This document shows positions 33,601-42,300 of a stretch of 64,000 bases of DNA, one piece after another. The stretch is from the NCBI GenBank assembly GCA_022826195.1, contig JAJDVI010000058.1, forward strand, positions 1-64,000, read 5' to 3'. Below the pieces are notes generated by a model that did not search any database, was not told the DNA's origin, and saw nothing but the letters and a program-made list of their open reading frames with translations. Made by a program: the position numbers and the translations under genes. The DNA is from Acidobacteriota bacterium (lineage in GTDB: Bacteria; Acidobacteriota; Vicinamibacteria; Marinacidobacterales; Marinacidobacteraceae). How positions within the stretch are numbered: position 1 is the first letter of the stretch; every line of letters begins with the position of its first letter.

Positions 33601-34617
33601 CGCAAGGCACGACAGAGAAGTACGACGAGAGTCGCTCGGGTGCGCTGGCTCGCGGCCGGCCTTGTTCTGGATCCAGACCGCTTCCTACCGGAACTCGACC
33701 GGGAAATCGGGGACTCCGATCAACGGATTCGAAGTCTCGCAAGGTTTTTTGCGCCTTTCGAACACGGACGGCATAAGGGGCTGACTCCCGCAGCCCTGGA
33801 GTTTCTGATCCGTACCCTTGGCAGACACAGCAAACCACTGATTGCTGACCTTACTGTTCAGCCAACCGACGGCATTGCCGTGTTGCTGCCGCAACTGATC
33901 ACACAAATGTCGCGGGACCCGTCGCCCTCTACGACCGAGGGCCTCGCCGCTCTCGCAGTTGACGACCGACTCTCGAAGTGGAGGGTTACGATCCAGCAAG
34001 CTCTAGACACCCAGCGGGTAGTGCGTCGCGATGCGGCCTTCGCACCGTCCGCAGCCATTGATCTGATCGCGGCGCTTCGCGACGGGCCGCCGGCGAGCGC
34101 CGGCGACCTGCGGGAACTCGTCGTGGACCGGTTGCTCCAAGTCGCACGCGAGATGCGCACCACGAACGTGAACCTGTGGCGCCAGTTCTGGAACGAGAAC
34201 TCAGGAACTGCCAAACATGAAGATGCGTGCCGCGATTCCTTAGTCGCCACACTACGGGCTCGGCTACCGGCCGGCTGCGACGCTCAGCCAGAAGGGCAAC
34301 ACGCCGCGAACAAGCGCTCAGACATCCGAGTCGCCGCCTCGGACTGGAACGTACCCGTGGAGATCAAGAAAAACTCCCACCCCGACGTTTGGAGTGCCGT
34401 GCGAAACCAACTCCTACCCCGCTACGCCAACGATCCCGCGACGGAGGGGCTCGGCATCTACCTCGTGTTGTGGCTCGGACCGGAGCGGACCGCCAGCAAC
34501 CCAAAAGGTCGGAAACCTACAACCCCCGCCGAAATGCGTGACTGGCTATTGGCCAGACTGACCTCCGACGAGCGCCGCCGGGCCGTCGTTATCGTGATGG
34601 ACGTGACACCCCCATGA
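30604..34617 (+). CDS. Large NACHT/STAND-type NTPase with C-terminal nuclease-like domain
   Basis: A 1337-residue protein. Walker A GDPGAGKTT lies at 37-45. Walker B plus the NACHT acidic pair, TLFIDGLDEVR, is at 81-91. The sensor-like strand FRISCRDADW is at 116-125. This NTPase sits at the extreme N-terminus. Residues about 350-1200 are leucine-rich helical sequence resembling an alpha solenoid, without a recognisable named repeat. The last 100 residues hold a PD-(D/E)XK-like core: SDIRVAASDWNVPVEIKKNS (D1240, E1253, K1255), then WSAVRNQL and a predicted strand LGIYLVLWLG. STAND NTPases of this type act as phage sensors in bacterial immunity, with the effector usually N-terminal; here it is C-terminal. 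ATG 30604 or GTG 30589 may be the start. Third-position GC is lower than in core genes. Confidence 0.8.
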   Translation: MALTLDRTVSRVGDKGEIGPPEPLANYRGTPAYVLLGDPGAGKTTAFRKEETESEDRVLFVSARDFLTLDPASHPAWRDHTLFIDGLDEVRAGQPDARTPFDGIRARLDQLRPPSFRISCRDADWLGQNDKAHLRSISPDGAVLVLRLTALTAQEIREVVSHANGISDPDGFLLGAHDRGLGTLLENPQTLDLLIRAFAATGQWPKTRRETFEQGIEQVARELNDEHQIGKPEAPLSAVLEVAGWLSAVHLLSGGARHCLFESDTDAGDVPISAYGDPMHAAASAALRSRLFTDPAPRRFEPAHANLAAFLAARTLAGLVSDGLPQGRILSLLAGDDGAPPTSLRGLAAWLAVFSPELRELLIERDPVAVLMYGDVSAFEPEQRELLLDETAGNRSRLYADRWPESALAALVSPDLEPALRGLLTDPERSDEKQMVVEIVTKALMHAPVNQALADLLSSVFHDEKWWFRVRKPALDAWIHTVVREPARDDQLQKILNQVRDGAIEDYGGEMLGTLLRELYPRVLGPTELWDYFGVPSEPLIGRFYRFWDELPDTCPSDHLPAHLDYLVESGSAAQTGPDLPRPIGLPVRFLARALETHRDRVEASQLTAWLRVGLDKWGMLRPTGFDEAKASDQVREWLAARPEIQKSVIRFALRTEQFRELESVEYHLNELLYRSGLPEDIGAWHLSEAVTAEDADLTNKHLMEFTRALARRPVEVDTTLADARNRLRGRRDALRLLDNLLRSRLPDWHLRNRTRWQHIAAARAQPDIPLVRAVESEEQELRENRASPGLLHSLAQKYYKNRRAHGSSGGREHLVQALGGNEQLTDAALEAIRRAIERDDLPSAEEIVHLRRRHLMSAFVWPVLIGLADRSADEVTAFGETRLRTALACRLLQLGLAQEAAWYKQCVRERPELTAEVLLLVGRVLFAAGETSFPDLHQLADDDAHAEVARRATLPLLRTFPARAKNPQLILLDALLRSGLRHLTTDDQDLASFRALIDRKARQRSTTRVARVRWLAAGLVLDPDRFLPELDREIGDSDQRIRSLARFFAPFEHGRHKGLTPAALEFLIRTLGRHSKPLIADLTVQPTDGIAVLLPQLITQMSRDPSPSTTEGLAALAVDDRLSKWRVTIQQALDTQRVVRRDAAFAPSAAIDLIAALRDGPPASAGDLRELVVDRLLQVAREMRTTNVNLWRQFWNENSGTAKHEDACRDSLVATLRARLPAGCDAQPEGQHAANKRSDIRVAASDWNVPVEIKKNSHPDVWSAVRNQLLPRYANDPATEGLGIYLVLWLGPERTASNPKGRKPTTPAEMRDWLLARLTSDERRRAVVIVMDVTPP

Positions 34618-34666
34618 AACCCGATGCGCTTGCCCGGACATCACCCCTTTGCTCCGATGCAAACAA

Positions 34667-36115
34667 CTACTCGAACGGGGCACTTCCGGATAGGAGATCG
34701 AACCGTGCCGCGACGACCGCAAAGTCCGTCGATATCCGAGTCGTGAGCCCGCCTTCACCCTGTGCCCCCCCGTCCTCCACATAGTTGACAATGTCCTGGA
34801 CACGTTTTTGTTCGTCCGTCCTACGGACATCGTCCTTAAGGTCCGCTAGCATCGCCGTATAGTCGCGAAGCTGTGACAGCCTAGCACCGGACTCCTCTCC
34901 CTCCGACTGATCCTTCACTAGGCGAATAACGTACGCCTCGAAGTATCGCGTCTCATATGTTCTAACCCAGTCTGTTCTCTGGCAGTGCATTCGGACGGCA
35001 TCGATAGCCTCCGTATCTGACACCGTACCGCGGCACAAACGTCTATAGATCTTCGCGTCGTGCGCGATCAGGAGCACTGCTACAACGGACATCGATAGGA
35101 TGCTCCGGTGCAGCATCGGTAGCGTTCGCAACACCACGCCAAGAGCGTGAGTTGCCGAGAGTGTCGTGCGAGCATCTATATCGCTGATACAGAGAATATT
35201 GGGTAGCGTAGAACCCAAGATTGCTAGATGATCGGATCGTCCTGCGTTCTGTCGGCGGTTAGCCCAATCAGGGATTTCGGAGGCATTGATCGCGGCATTC
35301 ACTAGGGATCGGCGATCTGACTCGGGCAAACGGACCGAAACATCGATGAACCGGCGCAAGTAGACATCAGCATCGAAATCACTGCCATATAAAGCACAGA
35401 TTGAATGGGTGATCTGCTCGCGGTTTATCCCCAAGACAAAGACTACGTGATTGACGGAGAAAATGTGTTTCGCGACCTCTAGGAACTCGACAGCATAGGT
35501 CGGTCTGCACCGGTCGAGTTCGTCGACAATCACAACTATTGGTCTCCCATCTGCTTTTTCGGATACCGTCCTCGCAACTTGGCATAGTGACTCCTGAAAG
35601 GACCGAATGGCTTCTTTTCTCTCGGTGTAGCTTGAGACACGAGCCTCGGCAAGGGACGCAAACGCTGACTCGGCGACAGTTCCGGCGACACCGCCAACCA
35701 CCGGCACGCTACCGGCGGCCAGCCGCACCGCTTCACGCAGCCCGTGTTTCACTATTTGCTGAGTCGTCTCCTTAATCCTATGCATCACTTTTCGGGGGAC
35801 GTCGATTCCAGACGACGTGATGCCAGCATGCAGTTCAGTCGAGAGCGCCAAAAAAGGGTCCTCAGCAAAGTCTGTTTTCCACGCGTTGAACTCAATAACG
35901 GCGAACTCGGAGGTACGTAGATGCCATTTCCACATCTCTAGGAACGTCGTCTTCCCAGCGCCCCACGGTGCATCGAGAGCCACGACACCCGGACCGTCGA
36001 AGGACCGAAGAACCTCGGTCAGAACCTGCGCCGTCTTCTTGCGGTCCAGGAGGTCGTTCTTGAAAGGATCGTTCTCCGGAACCTCGATGTCCCTCGGTCG
36101 GATCGGGATGGACAA
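34667..36115 (-). CDS. KAP-family P-loop NTPase
   Basis: A 482-residue KAP NTPase. Walker A lies in VVALDAPWGAGKTTFLEMWK (near 50-57), and Walker B in the signature IVVIVDELDRCRPTYAVEFL then EVAKHIF (193-216). A moderately hydrophobic stretch at about 130-155 lies between them, where KAP proteins often carry membrane segments. A second stretch is near 320-340 (LHRSILSMSVVAVLLIAH). It starts at TTG, five bases after the methyltransferase stop, so it is probably the last gene of the restriction operon. It has markedly lower GC and more AT-ending codons than neighbours, indicating recent acquisition. It converges with the NACHT gene with a 49-base gap. KAP NTPases occur in defence loci; the role here is inferred. 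Confidence 0.85.
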   Translation of the reverse strand: MSIPIRPRDIEVPENDPFKNDLLDRKKTAQVLTEVLRSFDGPGVVALDAPWGAGKTTFLEMWKWHLRTSEFAVIEFNAWKTDFAEDPFLALSTELHAGITSSGIDVPRKVMHRIKETTQQIVKHGLREAVRLAAGSVPVVGGVAGTVAESAFASLAEARVSSYTERKEAIRSFQESLCQVARTVSEKADGRPIVVIVDELDRCRPTYAVEFLEVAKHIFSVNHVVFVLGINREQITHSICALYGSDFDADVYLRRFIDVSVRLPESDRRSLVNAAINASEIPDWANRRQNAGRSDHLAILGSTLPNILCISDIDARTTLSATHALGVVLRTLPMLHRSILSMSVVAVLLIAHDAKIYRRLCRGTVSDTEAIDAVRMHCQRTDWVRTYETRYFEAYVIRLVKDQSEGEESGARLSQLRDYTAMLADLKDDVRRTDEQKRVQDIVNYVEDGGAQGEGGLTTRISTDFAVVAARFDLLSGSAPFE

Positions 36116-36120
36116 GGTGT

Positions 36121-39045
36121 CTAGACCCGAAACACCTTCATCACTTCGTCGCCGAGGTGGTTGATGACCTTGACGGCGATGCGGCCGGAGGCGGGCTTGG
36201 GGAAGGGGCGGGAGACGTCGCGGCGGAGGCTTTCCCAGGCTTCGGGGTCTATCTCGGCCTTGAGGGTGGTCTTGAGCGACCTATAGGGATCGCTCGCCGC
36301 GCCCGGGAAGTAGGCGTGGCGGACGAAGAAGCTCTCGCCGTCGTAGGCGGTGTCAATGAACCAGCAGGGGATGTTGTCCGCGCTGTCGCTCCGGACAGCG
36401 CCCGTTTGGGGGTGGAAGACGTCCACGCCGTTGAGGCGGACCCGGAGGCGGTCGTCGCCGGCCGACTCGATCTCGATGTCGGGCTCGCCGAAGATCACGA
36501 AGAGGTTGCCCTTGCCCGTCTTCTTCAGTTCCTCGCCCATGTGGAGGTCGGCGTTCATCCGCGCCTTTAGGATCTGGAGCGAGCCCAGGTTCGCGAGGTC
36601 GCCTGCCTGGGCGTCGTAGGCGAAGGCGCAGGCGACGAGGACATGGAATCCGGCTTCCGCGGCCTCGCGGGCGGCGGTGGCCAAATCGGCGCGGGAGACA
36701 GTGCCGAACTCGGGGCCGATGAAGATCGCGGCGCGGCGCTCCCGCTCGCCCTGGGGGTACCGCCCCTGAGCGGCGATGTACGTCCCGGCCCACGGTTCAA
36801 TCGAGGAGAACTCGATGCGGTCCCGCCTCCTCGGCTGCTGGACGCCGGCGGCGCGGAGGTTTTCGAGGACCATCTCGGTGAAACCCCCCGGCCGGCCGCT
36901 TCCCGCGGGTCCCGCGCCGTAGGGTGCCCGGGGTTCCGCGGTGCGCGGGATCAGCTCGCCAGCTTCGTCCACCGCGAGGGTGCGGTGCGGGGTATCGCTC
37001 TCGACGGTGAAGGGGCCGGCGACCCGGACACGCGAGCTGTCCTCGACAGGCTTGTCGTAGAGGGTCTCGTAGTCGGCCTTCCGGGCAATGGATTCGTCTA
37101 TCTCGCGCTGGCGGGTGATGCGGGCGTCCCAGAAGCGCTCAAGCGCGGAGCGGGCCTCCGGCTGCCAGTCGTCCGGCGGCTCGCGCGGAACCTCCCACTC
37201 GAGGAGGCCGTTCGCGGGCGCCTCGTCGCCGCTCGGGAGGGTGACGGCCGCAGCGGGAGCGGCGAAGTCCACCGACTGTCCTTTCCGGGCGCCACGGGTG
37301 ATGGGAAGGGGAATGGCGTGCCCGTTGAGAGACCTGTTCAGGTCCGCAAGGGCGGCTGCGACGGCGGGTTGGCGCTGCTCCCAGATGGTGTCTATCTCAG
37401 TGTTGTTGGCGATGGCGCCGAGTGTTATGTGGGGCACCCTCCGATAGACAAACCCGTGTCGGATATCGCCGTACGTCGGGTTGCTCTTCGAGACTACGCC
37501 TCCGAGCTCTGCTTCGGCGTGCTGCCCCTCCGTGCTGTCGGCGAGAATGTAGTAAGGATAACGACCACCCATTACACGGGATCGCGCTAAAGCGAGCGCG
37601 ACGCGCGAGGTGTCTATAGTGATCCACCGGCGACCCCACCGCTCCGCTACAAAGGCCGTCGTCCCAGAACCGCACGTCGGGTCCAATACTAGATCTCCAG
37701 GATCTGTCGTCATAAGAAGACATCGCTCGACAACGTCAGTCGCTGTTTGCACGACATAGATCTTGGGATCGCCAGCGAAGCCTCTTTCGCCCATCCCGAT
37801 CCAGACATTGTTGAGTGACGTTCCGCTCGTTTCATCAATGAATCTCTTCCACTCAATGCGCTTCTCAAAGTCCAACAGCCTTTCTGCTCGTTCCACGCGC
37901 CGAATTCGCGAAAGATCCTGACCGGTTGTCCAGTGGCGTCCACGTGGCGGTACGAAGGTCTTGCCGCGATACAGATACGGACTATCCTTCGCCGCGTCTT
38001 GACTCACCAAAGGTTGTCCGTCAAAGAATCGATACCCCTCAACAGAGCCTCGGGATATCTCGTCCTTTGTTGCGCTTCTCCAATCTGCTTTGTCTTCGTC
38101 TTCAAGCAGCACGTATCCTGTGGCCCCGGGCTGTCCTGGCCTCTTGGGAGCCTTTAGGTCACGGTACTTTGGGTGATCGGTCTTGGAGAACCAGAGAATG
38201 TAATCGCTGACGTTGCTGAATCCAGTTCGAGTTAGCCCTTCTGTCTTTGTAAACGTGATGGCTGAGACGAAACAAGCAGGACTGAAGACTTCGTCCATTA
38301 GAGTTCGGACGAGATGGACATTCTCGTCCCCGATCTGAACAAAAACACTGCCAGTGTCGGCAAGGAGGTCGCGTGCAACGGTCAATCGATCTCGCAAATA
38401 CGCAAGATAGGTGTGGATACCATCACGCCAAGTGTCGCGGTAGGCACTTATCTGCTCAGGCTCACGGCTGATGTGTTCCCGCTTTCCGTCCGTCACAGTC
38501 AGCGACGTGGTGGACCACTGGAAATTGGACCTGAATCTGATCCCGTAGGGTGGGTCAAGATAGATGCACTGCACCTTGCCCCTCAACCCCTCCCGCGCGG
38601 CGAGGCTCGCCATCACCCGCAACGAGTCACCGAGGATCATTCGGTTCGACCAGTTGCCCTGGTGCCGATAGAACTCGGTGCGTTCGGCGCCCTCCGGCAG
38701 ACCGTTGAAGTCCCCGAAGAGTGACGGCTGCGGCGGGCTCTCCTCGGCCCGACGGGTCTTCGTTTCGCGCAGCAGGTCGTCCACCAGCACCTTCGGCTCG
38801 ACCTTCTCCTGGATGTAGAGCGGCGGGGCGGGAACCTCCAGATGGGACCGGTCCTGCTCGTCCTTGCCGCGCCAGACGAGCTGCGGGTCGAGGTCGGTGT
38901 TTCTCTGGTACCGCACCGGCCGCGGCTCGCGGTCACCCTCGGAGACGAAGGGCTCGTGCTCGGCGGTCGGGATGTTGAGGCGCTTGGCCGAGCGGTGCCG
39001 CGTCACCTCCACCGCCACCGGCTTCTTCGTTCTACGTTTCGGCAT
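36121..39045 (-). CDS. Type III-like site-specific DNA methyltransferase (Mod)
   Basis: A 974-residue adenine/cytosine-N DNA methyltransferase. The catalytic motif DPPY is at 164-167 (CIYLDPPYGIRF) and the AdoMet-binding motif LVLDPTCGSGTTAFVAERWG at about 453-472. This is the beta-class order (DPPY before FxGxG). The C-terminal half (about 640-974) is a long extra domain. MPKRRTKKPV was chosen as the start, overlapping the DUF2283 gene by 14 bases. It pairs with the helicase-nuclease at 39348 as a restriction-modification system. The segment about 37430-38550, encoding the catalytic core and presumed target recognition region, has visibly lower GC than both ends of the gene, suggesting a mosaic origin. 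Confidence 0.88.
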   Translation of the reverse strand: MPKRRTKKPVAVEVTRHRSAKRLNIPTAEHEPFVSEGDREPRPVRYQRNTDLDPQLVWRGKDEQDRSHLEVPAPPLYIQEKVEPKVLVDDLLRETKTRRAEESPPQPSLFGDFNGLPEGAERTEFYRHQGNWSNRMILGDSLRVMASLAAREGLRGKVQCIYLDPPYGIRFRSNFQWSTTSLTVTDGKREHISREPEQISAYRDTWRDGIHTYLAYLRDRLTVARDLLADTGSVFVQIGDENVHLVRTLMDEVFSPACFVSAITFTKTEGLTRTGFSNVSDYILWFSKTDHPKYRDLKAPKRPGQPGATGYVLLEDEDKADWRSATKDEISRGSVEGYRFFDGQPLVSQDAAKDSPYLYRGKTFVPPRGRHWTTGQDLSRIRRVERAERLLDFEKRIEWKRFIDETSGTSLNNVWIGMGERGFAGDPKIYVVQTATDVVERCLLMTTDPGDLVLDPTCGSGTTAFVAERWGRRWITIDTSRVALALARSRVMGGRYPYYILADSTEGQHAEAELGGVVSKSNPTYGDIRHGFVYRRVPHITLGAIANNTEIDTIWEQRQPAVAAALADLNRSLNGHAIPLPITRGARKGQSVDFAAPAAAVTLPSGDEAPANGLLEWEVPREPPDDWQPEARSALERFWDARITRQREIDESIARKADYETLYDKPVEDSSRVRVAGPFTVESDTPHRTLAVDEAGELIPRTAEPRAPYGAGPAGSGRPGGFTEMVLENLRAAGVQQPRRRDRIEFSSIEPWAGTYIAAQGRYPQGERERRAAIFIGPEFGTVSRADLATAAREAAEAGFHVLVACAFAYDAQAGDLANLGSLQILKARMNADLHMGEELKKTGKGNLFVIFGEPDIEIESAGDDRLRVRLNGVDVFHPQTGAVRSDSADNIPCWFIDTAYDGESFFVRHAYFPGAASDPYRSLKTTLKAEIDPEAWESLRRDVSRPFPKPASGRIAVKVINHLGDEVMKVFRV

Positions 39046-39268
39046 GCGTTGTCTCCACCGGCGCCCGCACCGGCCGCGGAAGGTCCCGAGTCTCGATCCG
39101 GGGCCGGTCGCAGCGAACGGAGGCGCGGTCCAAGTCCAGTCCGACGACCTGCCCTCGCGCATCCAGATCGGACATCAGCCCGCCGTTGATCTCGACCGTT
39201 GTGCTAGCCGGGACGCGACTCCGTTCGATGTAGAGGCTGTCCGTCTCGGGGTAGTCGTGCAGCGTCAT
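39032..39268 (-). CDS. DUF2283 small protein
   Basis: A 78-residue protein whose first half, YPETDSLYIERSRVPASTTV then EINGGLMSDLDARGQVVGLD, matches the DUF2283 pattern ('D...D.LYI.........V.....V.VDLD..G.VVGIEI'). The arginine-rich tail after residue 48 is not part of the domain and overlaps the methyltransferase start. No Shine-Dalgarno is visible. Its ATG overlaps the stop of a 28-codon mini-frame that itself starts at the res stop. It sits between res and mod, a position sometimes held by small proteins in this type of system. Function unknown. Confidence 0.75.
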   Translation of the reverse strand: MTLHDYPETDSLYIERSRVPASTTVEINGGLMSDLDARGQVVGLDLDRASVRCDRPRIETRDLPRPVRAPVETTHAET

Positions 39269-39351
39269 GGTTTGCGGCGGATCGGAACGCTCGCCTTCGT
39301 TCGGACGGTGGCGCCGGTCTGAGGGCCGGCGCTCCCGGTCTCGATCGTCAT
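39265..39351 (-). CDS. 28-codon bridging mini-frame between res and the DUF2283 gene
   Basis: The ATG overlaps the res stop (GCATGACG) and its TGA overlaps the DUF2283 ATG (CCATGACG), with ATGA junctions on both sides. The peptide MTIETGSAGPQTGATVRTKA and a short basic end has no family. Its middle is the repeat hairpin at 39311-39335. It may simply carry ribosomes across the gap by re-initiation rather than make a functional peptide. Confidence 0.35.
   Translation of the reverse strand: MTIETGSAGPQTGATVRTKASVPIRRKP
39311..39335 (+). repeat. Dispersed hairpin repeat inside the restriction operon
   Basis: GCGCCGGTCTGAGGGCCGGC followed by GCTCC is a single-hairpin copy of the dispersed repeat. 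It lies within the 79-base gap between res and the DUF2283 gene. Its stem has one mismatch relative to full copies. Confidence 0.6.
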
Positions 39352-42300
39352 GCGGCGGCGGCGGTGAGGCGGGTAACGAAGGCTCCGAACTCGGCCGCCA
39401 TCGTGTTCGCGTCGGTCAGTTCGAGGAACTCCCAGCGGCCCCATGTTCCGAGGTTGTTCACGCCAAGGATCCAGCGGGACCGGATCGTGTCGGCTTTGCT
39501 CTGGTCCTGCTCGTCGCGGAGCCCCTTGATCTCCACCACGAGGTGGACTGCGGCGCCGGCGGCATCCTCCACCGCCACGATGAAGTCCGGCCGGTAGCGG
39601 TGCGATTGCCCGGCGTGGCGGTAGGGGATCTCGAACCCGAGCCCGTCGTTCTTGACGTACGCGCGCACCCGCGGGTCCTTCTCGAGAATGCGGCAGAACG
39701 CCGTCTCCCACGCCGAATCGCAGACCGCGAGGTTGACGTGACACTTCTCGGCGTCGGTCTTCCACAGCGAAGTCCTCGTCGTCGTGAAGTCCACCTCCGC
39801 CGTCGAGCCCTCGGGGTTGTAGGGGGCCGGCACCGCGAGCGCCCGCCGCGTCCCCGCGAGCCCCGCTGAAATCGCGTTCCGGATCCGTTCGCAGGCGCGC
39901 TCCGCGATCTCCTCGTAGAGCACCTGCCCCCGGTGGGTTCCGCCCTCGCAGCGCAGATAGCCGCCCTCGAGCCAGTCGGTGACGATCCGCTTCACCTTTC
40001 CGAAGAGGTGGAGCCGCGGCTCCTCGTTCGCCCCGCGCAGGTGGCGGCGCAACAGATCCCGGGTGAGATGGAAGGCGAGCGTCTGGGTGCGGATGCCCTT
40101 GTTCCGGTCGGGCCGGAGTTCCTCGGGAAGCCCCACGATCCCCTGGTTGGTGGTCTCGGCCGGCCCCACGGTCTCCGGATCGAGCGTCAGGGTGGAGTCG
40201 TGGGTGAACTTCGCCGTGAGTCGGTCCTCGGGAAGCTCCATCCGGTAGCCCTCGATGTGCGGGAAGCGGATCTCCCGCGCGTCCCGCTCCGGGCGCACGG
40301 CATGGACGTGGGTGGTCGGCCGTACCGGCCGCGGGACGGGCGGGATCGGCTTCGCGGTGAAGTCGAAGGGCACGCCCAGCACGTCCGCGTACTCGGGATC
40401 GAAACGGCCTTCCTCGTTGACCTCGTAGGACTGCCGGCGGAGCGCCCGGCCCACCACCTGCTCGCAGAGAAGCTGGGTCCCGAAGGCGCGCACCCCGAGG
40501 ATGTGGGTCACCGTCTGCGCATCCCAGCCCTCGGTGAGCATGGATACCGAGACCACGCAGCGGATGTCCGCACCGAGCTTGCCTCGCTTGCCGACGGTGT
40601 TCATCGCCTCCCGGAGCAGCTCCGCGTCGGTGATCTTCGCCGCTTCCTCCCAGGTTCCGCCGCGCTCGACGAAATCCCTCCGGAAGCGCTCGATCTCGTC
40701 CTTCGCGGCCTCGCGGAATTTGGGGTCCAGCGCGTCGCCGGACTCGATCTGCTCGCTGTCGATGAGCAGTGTCCGGGGCCGGGAGAGGCGGTTCCCGGTC
40801 TCGTCGTAGTTCCGGAACAGCTCGAACCCGCCCTGCCAGGGGCCGGGGGACTTGTCTTCGAGCGGGGCCTGATACCCGCCGAGGTAGTCGTAGAGCAGCT
40901 TCGAGGTAGCGGTGTTGTTGCAGACCACGATGAACACCGGGGGCTCTTTGATCCCCGCTTCCGCCCACTGCCGGAACGTCCGCTCGTAGTGCGTGTAGAG
41001 GGCGGAAGCCGCGGTCTCCAAGAGCGGCGGAAACAACCCGGGATCGAACGGCGCGGCGGTCTTGCCCCGGACCTTCTTCGGCATCTGCTTGCCGATCTCC
41101 TCCCAGAGAACGCGGAGCTTCGGCATCTCCGCGCCGGGGACGTTGTCGGAAACCGGCACCCGCGGCAGCTTCACGATGCCGGATTCGATGGCGTCCATCA
41201 GCGAGAAATCGCTCACCGTCCAGGGAAAGAGCGTCCCCTCGGCGTACCCCGAGCCGCGGAGAAAGAACGGGGTGGCCGAGAGGTCGAAGACCACGGGCAC
41301 GGGGAGCTTCCGTCGGAGCGTTTCGATCCCGGAGATCCAGACGCGGGCCGCCTCTTCGTTCCGCTTCGCCTCTTCCTTCTCTTCCCGCTCGACCTCGCGT
41401 TCCTGGCTGAGGACATTCGCGCGGTAGCAGTGGTGGCCTTCGTCATTGAGGACGAGGACGCTCTTCATCCCAAGCAGCGGCGCCATCACCCGCTGGAGCA
41501 TCTGCCCCTCGGTCTCGGTGCTGGGCGGCGTTTCCCCGCGTCCCCTGAGAAGGGCGCGCGTCCCCTTCGCGAGCTTCAGCCGCTCGCGCTGCTGGAAGGC
41601 GTGGAAGTTCGTGATCACCACGGCGGCGCGCTTCACGTCCCCGAGCATCCCCTGGGGCACGAGCTCGCGGGTCCGGTAGTAGCTTTCGGGGTCCTCCGGC
41701 AGCAGGACGCGGAGCCGGTCGCGGATCGTGATCCCCGGCGTCACCAGCAGGAACCCGCGGGTGAAGTTCCGCCGCTGGGGGTAGCGGACCGCGTTCACTG
41801 TCTGCCACGCGATCAGCATCGCCATGACCGTGGTCTTCCCGGCCCCGGTCGCCATCTTGAGCGCAATCCGGAGCAGCTCCGGGTTCGCGCTGGCGTTGGC
41901 GTTGTGCAGGTGGTTCCAGATTTCGCGATGGCTCCGCTTCAAACCGTCCCCGGACTCCCGAAGCGCCCCCGCGACCTCCACGAGCCAGATCGCGGTCTCC
42001 GCGGCCTCGACCTGGCAGAAGAAGGGCCGGAGGTTCTGGAAGACGTGATGCCGCCAGTGGCGGAGGAGCCGCGCGGTCTCCGGGGTGACCCCCCACTCGG
42101 CCTCCGGCAGCTCCCGCCAGCGGTCGACCTCCCGCCGGATGCGGTTGATGACCTGGTACGGGTTGTACTGCTGCTCGGCGGTCGAAAGCGCCTTCTCCCC
42201 GAGCGCCAGCCGGAGCTGCGTTGGCTTACCGCTCTGGGCCTTCGTGGCGGGTACGGGGGAGATGAACTCGGCGGTGCGGCGGGACGCGACGATCTCGTCG

